Below are positions 60,637-64,000 of a DNA stretch of 64,000 nt, piece by piece. This stretch comes from Girardinichthys multiradiatus (lineage: Eukaryota; Chordata; Actinopteri; Cyprinodontiformes; Goodeidae), in the NCBI RefSeq assembly GCF_021462225.1, contig NC_061818.1:20533978-20597977 (forward strand), given 5' to 3'. Both the position numbers and the translations under genes were made by a program. The notes under the pieces were generated by a model that was given only the letters and a program-made list of their open reading frames with translations, did no database searches and was not told the DNA's origin. Position 1 is the first letter of the stretch, and the number at the start of each line of letters is the position of its first letter.

Positions 60637-61641
60637 ATGGGTAAGACTGCCGACTTGACTGCTGTCTAGAAGGCCACTATTGACACCCTCAAGCAAGAGG
60701 GTAAGACACAGAAAGACATTTCTGAACGAATAGGCTGTTCCCAGAGTGCTGTATCAAGGCACCTCAGTGGGAAGTCTGTGGGAAGGAAAAGGTGTGGCAG
60801 AAAACGCTGCACAACGAGAAGAGGTGACCGGACCCTGAGGAAGATTGTGGAGAAGGGCCGATTCCAGACCTTGGGGGACCTGCGGAAGCAGTGGACTGAG
60901 TCTGGAGTAGAAACATCCAGAGCCACCATGCACAGGCGTGTGCAAGAAATGGGCTACAGGTGCCGCATTCCCCAGGTCAAGCCACTTTTGAACCAGAAAC
61001 AGCGGCAGAAGCGCCTGACCTGGGCTACAGAGAAGCAGCATTGGACTGTTGCTCAGTGGTCCAAAGTACTTTTTTCAGATGAAAGCAAATTCTGCATGTC
61101 ATTCGGAAATCAAGGTGCCAGAGTCTGGAGGAAGACTGGGGAGAAGGAAATGCCAAAATGCCAGAAGTCCAGTGTCAAGTACCCACAGTCAGTGATGGTC
61201 TGGGGTGCCGTGTCAGCTGCTGGTGTTGGTCCACTGTGTTTTATCAAGGGCAGGGTCAATGCAGCTAGCTATCAGGAGATTTTGGAGCACTTCATGCTTC
61301 CATCTGCTGAAAAGCTTTATGGAGATGAAGATTTCATTTTTCAGCACGACCTGGCACCTGCTCACAGTGCCAAAACCACTGGTAAATGGTTTACTGACCA
61401 TGGTATCACTGTGCTCAATTGGCCTGCCAACTCTCCTGACCTGAACCCCATAGAGAATCTGTGGGATATTGTGAAGAGAACGTTGAGAGACTCAAGACCC
61501 AACACTCTGGATGAGCTAAAGGCCGCTATCGAAGCATCCTGGGCCTCCATAAGACCTCAGCAGTGCCACAGGCTGATTGACTCCATGCCACGCTGCATTG
61601 AAGCAGTCATTTCTGCCAAAGGATTCCTGACCAAGTATTGA
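60637..61641 (+). pseudogene. Tc1-family transposase, full length but with a premature stop at codon 11
   Basis: From the conserved ATG at 60637 the frame is 334 codons plus stop, 14 residues longer than the 22 kb copy, because the IPQ-VKPLLN...KRL-TWATE segment is present. Codon 11 is TAG (60667-60669), where copy 1 has CAG (Gln). The frame downstream is open and retains both catalytic Asp and the Glu (FSDESKF, QHDLAPAH, NPIENLW; DD34E). The open stretch from 60778 starts at a GTG and is not a real start. An internal start further in would lose part of the DNA-binding domain. Best treated as a pseudogene unless the stop is read through. Confidence 0.9.
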
Positions 61642-61718
61642 GTGCATAACTGTACATGATTATTTGAAGGTCGATGTTTTTTGTATTAAAAACACTTTTC
61701 TTTTATTGGTCGGATGAA

Positions 61719-61918
61719 ATATGCTAATTTTGTGAGATAGGAATTTTGGGTTTTCATGAGCTGTATGCCACAATCATCTGTATTAAGACAATAAAAGACC
61801 TGAAATATTTCAGTTAGTGTGCAATGAATCTAAAATATATGAATGTTAAATTTTCATCATTACATCATGGAAAATAATGAACTTTATCACAATATGCTGA
61901 TATTTTGAGAAGGACCTG
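61719..61918 (-). repeat. Right terminal inverted repeat of Tc1-like copy 2
   Basis: Reverse complement of the left repeat with a few substitutions, including tgctgatattttgag instead of tgctaattttttgag at its outer end. Confidence 0.9.
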
Positions 61919-62741
61919 TACATGAACAAGCTGAAATCTGTCAGACAAATAAGATTTAAACCAGCCTAGCGCTTTTCCCCTGATCCCTACAGCATATTCC
62001 AGCCTTTCTAAGAGAGTATTGTGATCGACTGTATCAAATGCAACACTGAGATCTAAGAAGACAAGCACAGACACAAGTCCTTTATCTGAGGCCATAAGAA
62101 TATCATTAGTGACTTTCAGCAGAGCTGTTTCAGTGCTATGATGAGCTCTGAAGCCTGACTGAAACTCTTCAAAAAGGTCATTGCTGTGTAAATGCTCACA
62201 AATTTGATTAGCAACTATTTTCTCAAGAATTTTAAATAAGAATGGAAGATTGGATATAGCTCTGTAATTTTTCAAGTCATCTCGATCAAGCGAAGGTTTC
62301 TTAAGTAAAGGTTTAATTACAGCTATCTTAAAAGCCTGTGGTACATATCGATTTACTAAAAATAGATTAATCATATCTAAAATGGGGCTGGTAATCATAG
62401 GGAACACTTCCTAAAATAATTTGGTTGGGGTTGGGTCTAACATACAAGTTGAAGGTTTAGATGAAGCTAATATTTCTGATAACTCAGGAAGCTCCACAGG
62501 ATCAAAACAGTCCAGTCTGCAGTTATTTCCAATGTTGTCTCACTTGCTGAGGATGACGTAATCATCTCCGGGATTATGTCAAAGAATTTATTTTTAATAG
62601 AATCAATTTTATTTAAGAAGAATCCCATAAAGTCATGACTGCTAAGAGCTAAGGGAATGGATGGCTCAACAGAGCTATGACTCTGTGTAAGTTTAGCAAC
62701 TGTACTAAAGAGAAACCTAGGATTATTCTTGTTCTCTTCTA

Positions 62742-63909
62742 TTAATGATGACAAATAAGCTGTTCTGGCTTGGCGAAATGTCTTTTATACAACAGTAGGC
62801 TATTTTTCCAGATTAAGTAGGAATCCTCTAGGTGTGTAGAGCGCCATTTTCTCTCCAATTTTCTAACATTGTGCTTTAAAGTACGCAGATCTAAATTAAA
62901 CCAAGGAGCCTGCCTCCTATGAATGATTACCTTCTTTTTCAACAGGGCTGCATTGTCTAATGCATCACGCAATGATGAAGAAACACTATGAACAAGAGAA
63001 TCAATTTGTGAAGGGGCAGAAACAGAAATATTGCCCTCCACTGTGCTTTTCATTGATAATGAGGAAATTAAAAGTGGAACAGGTTCTTTAAAGGTTGTTG
63101 CAGGATCATCTGGTAGTGATCTACTATAATGAAATTTTCTTTCAGGTGTGGAGTACTCGGTTAAATTAAACTCAAAGGTTATTAAGAAATGGTGAGACAG
63201 GACAGGGTTATGAGAAAATATTGTTATGTCTTTACACTCAATGCCATATGTCAGCACAAGGTCCAGAGAATGAAGACAAAGGTGGGTAGGTTTGTTAATG
63301 TTTTGAGCAAAGCCAATTGAGTCTAAGATAGCATTAAACGCTATATTTAGGCTCTCACTTTCAGTGTCAACACAAATGTTAAAATCCCCCACTATAATAA
63401 CTTTATCTGTAGTCAGTCAGTCAGTCATTTTCTACCGCTTATTCCATAGTGGGTCGCGGGGGAGCTGGTGCCTATCTCCAGCAGTCTATGGGCGAGAGGC
63501 GGGGTACACCCTGGACAGGTCGCCAGTCCATCGCAGGGCAAACTTTATCTGTATTTAACACTAAATCAGATAAAAGGTTTGAAAACTGATCTAAAAATTA
63601 AGGGCCTGGTGGACAGTACAAAACAACAAACAGAAGTGGTTTTAGTGCTTTGCAATTTGGATGAGGAAAACTAAGGGTTAAATATTCAAAAGAGTTGTAG
63701 CTATTGATTAGTCTGGGATTAATCAATAAATCAGACTGAAAGATGGTTGCTACTCCTCCTCCTCGCCCGGTATTTCGAGGAATGTAAAAATTTAAATAAT
63801 TAGTAGGAGTTGACTCATTTGTAGTAACATAATCCTCTTGCTGCAGCCAGGTTTTCGTGAGGCAAAATAAATCAATCTGATTGTCACAATTCAGGTCACT
63901 AACTAGCAA
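62742..63909 (-). pseudogene. LINE apurinic endonuclease domain, broken
   Basis: Two main open pieces (63909-63598 and 63392-62742) are separated by a frame break and by the insertion at 63412-63540. Recognisable motifs are [37 protein letters not shown] and SLDLVLTYG. In active L2-type elements the first motif reads LTETWL and its Glu is a metal-binding catalytic residue. Here codon 63855-63853 is AAA (Lys), so endonuclease activity is lost. The 5' start of the protein is beyond the window or unrecognised. Confidence 0.8.
63412..63540 (-). mobile_element. Short retroposed L2-like tail inside the LINE, with target-site duplication
   Basis: 129 bp flanked by the 13-bp direct repeat aactttatctgta (63399-63411 and 63541-63553). 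The insert begins with (gtca)n, then ttttctaccgcttattcc, gctggtgcctatctcc, ggcggggtacaccctgg and acaggtcgccagtccatcgcagggca. It ends in the core seen at 49850, so the element is 5' truncated and its tetranucleotide tail marks the 3' end. It interrupts the LINE endonuclease frame. Confidence 0.85.
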
Positions 63910-64000
63910 TGTCTTTGAAGAGAGAGATCTTATGTTCAGTAGGCCACATTTAACTGTTTTATTTTTCTTTTCAGTCTGAGTTGTGTTTATTTTTATGAGA

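Larger units (their letters stand above)
60309..61918 (+). mobile_element. Tc1-like (DD34E) transposon, copy 2, nested in the LINE
   Basis: 1610 bp, flanked by TA (60307-60308 and 61919-61920), with 200-bp terminal inverted repeats (60309-60508 and 61719-61918). The left end is caggtccttctaaaaatatt and the right end tattttgagaaggacctg, each slightly diverged from copy 1. The internal sequence is near identical to copy 1 except for 42 extra bp and scattered substitutions. It splits the LINE reverse transcriptase frame, so it arrived after the LINE. Confidence 0.95.
59325..62754 (-). pseudogene. LINE reverse transcriptase domain, broken and split by a Tc1 transposon
   Basis: Pieces lie at 62754-62467, 62407-61920, 60308-60184, 60075-59833, 59930-59532 and 59531-59325. 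The two-aspartate catalytic motif should read YADD but reads YAGD (codons 60167-60156), followed by TQLY. A TGA at 59534-59532 interrupts the C-terminal region, after which homology (VPNRALRSQT, VVPRVSRSRMGGRSFSYQAPLLWNQLPV) continues to the natural stop at 59327-59325. The Tc1 copy interrupts between [11 protein letters not shown] and VNDKSS. It cannot encode active enzyme. Confidence 0.85.
58114..64000 (-). mobile_element. L2/Rex1-type LINE retrotransposon, minus strand, inactive, extends past window edge
   Basis: Read from high to low coordinate. The endonuclease domain (63909 down to about 62740, GDFN motif) is followed by a linker, then reverse transcriptase: [50 protein letters not shown], then after the Tc1 insertion [31 protein letters not shown], then LVHAFVTSRLNYCNSLLSGC and SLHWLPVKSRIEFKILLLTYKALN. 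The C-terminal frame ends at a stop near 59325, and non-coding 3' sequence runs to the AATTC-rich tail at 58114. Frames are broken repeatedly. Nested in it are a Tc1 copy (60309-61918) and a short retroposed tail (63412-63540). The clade call rests on the FDTVDH and VPQ(G/S)SVLG motifs. Confidence 0.85.

Noticed and set aside
57534..64000. Search for cacng4 exons 1 and 2
   Set aside because: The whole stretch is accounted for by a Tc1-like relic, a LINE and insertions within it; no gamma-subunit loop sequence seen on the minus strand.
1..64000. CRISPR array, operons or other prokaryotic systems
   Set aside because: No regularly spaced identical repeats with unique spacers; gene structure is spliced and repeat content is of fish type.

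Overview
The window is vertebrate nuclear DNA, almost certainly from a ray-finned (teleost) fish. It is AT-rich and mostly non-coding. Its genes have spliced exons with GT-AG junctions, and it is crowded with fish-type mobile DNA: Tc1-like DD34E transposons, an L2/Rex1-type LINE, a 4-bp-TSD solo LTR and CA/GT microsatellites. The species cannot be fixed from the sequence alone.

Two protein-coding host genes are supported, both on the minus strand. cacng1 (skeletal-muscle voltage-gated calcium channel gamma-1 subunit) is complete in four exons: 48113-47873, 35154-35080, 30521-30384 and 30197-29965. These join in frame to a 228-residue four-helix protein. About 8.4 kb upstream on the same strand lie the last two coding exons of cacng4 (a TARP-type gamma-4 subunit) at 57457-57317 and 57014-56488, ending in a PDZ-binding tail. 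The first exons of cacng4 must lie beyond 64000. The head-to-tail order cacng4 then cacng1 matches the CACNG5-CACNG4-CACNG1 cluster on human 17q24.

Layout: 1-29964 is intergenic DNA downstream of cacng1, with several transposon relics, a LINE 3' fragment and one nearly intact Tc1-like transposon (22084-23650). From 29965 to 48113 is cacng1, whose introns 1 and 2 hold Tc1-like relics, hAT-like repeats, a solo LTR and a GT-bracketed repeat. From 48114 to 56487 is the intergenic stretch between the two genes, with a possible muscle E-box cluster about 0.75 kb upstream of the cacng1 start. From 56488 to 57457 are the cacng4 exons. From 57534 to the right edge is a stack of nested mobile elements in cacng4 intron 2: a Tc1-like relic, then a minus-strand LINE containing a second copy of the same Tc1 family (60309-61918) and a short retroposed tail (63412-63540).

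The most informative observations concern transposon archaeology. Several insertions can be reconstructed to the base from their target-site duplications. Two near-identical Tc1 copies carry different, complementary defects. A 410-bp solo LTR can be subtracted exactly from an older transposon end. I did not find a clearly new functional system. The unexplained structured pieces (27060-27440, 27690-27870, 31000-34030 and 51396-51461) are listed as leads only.
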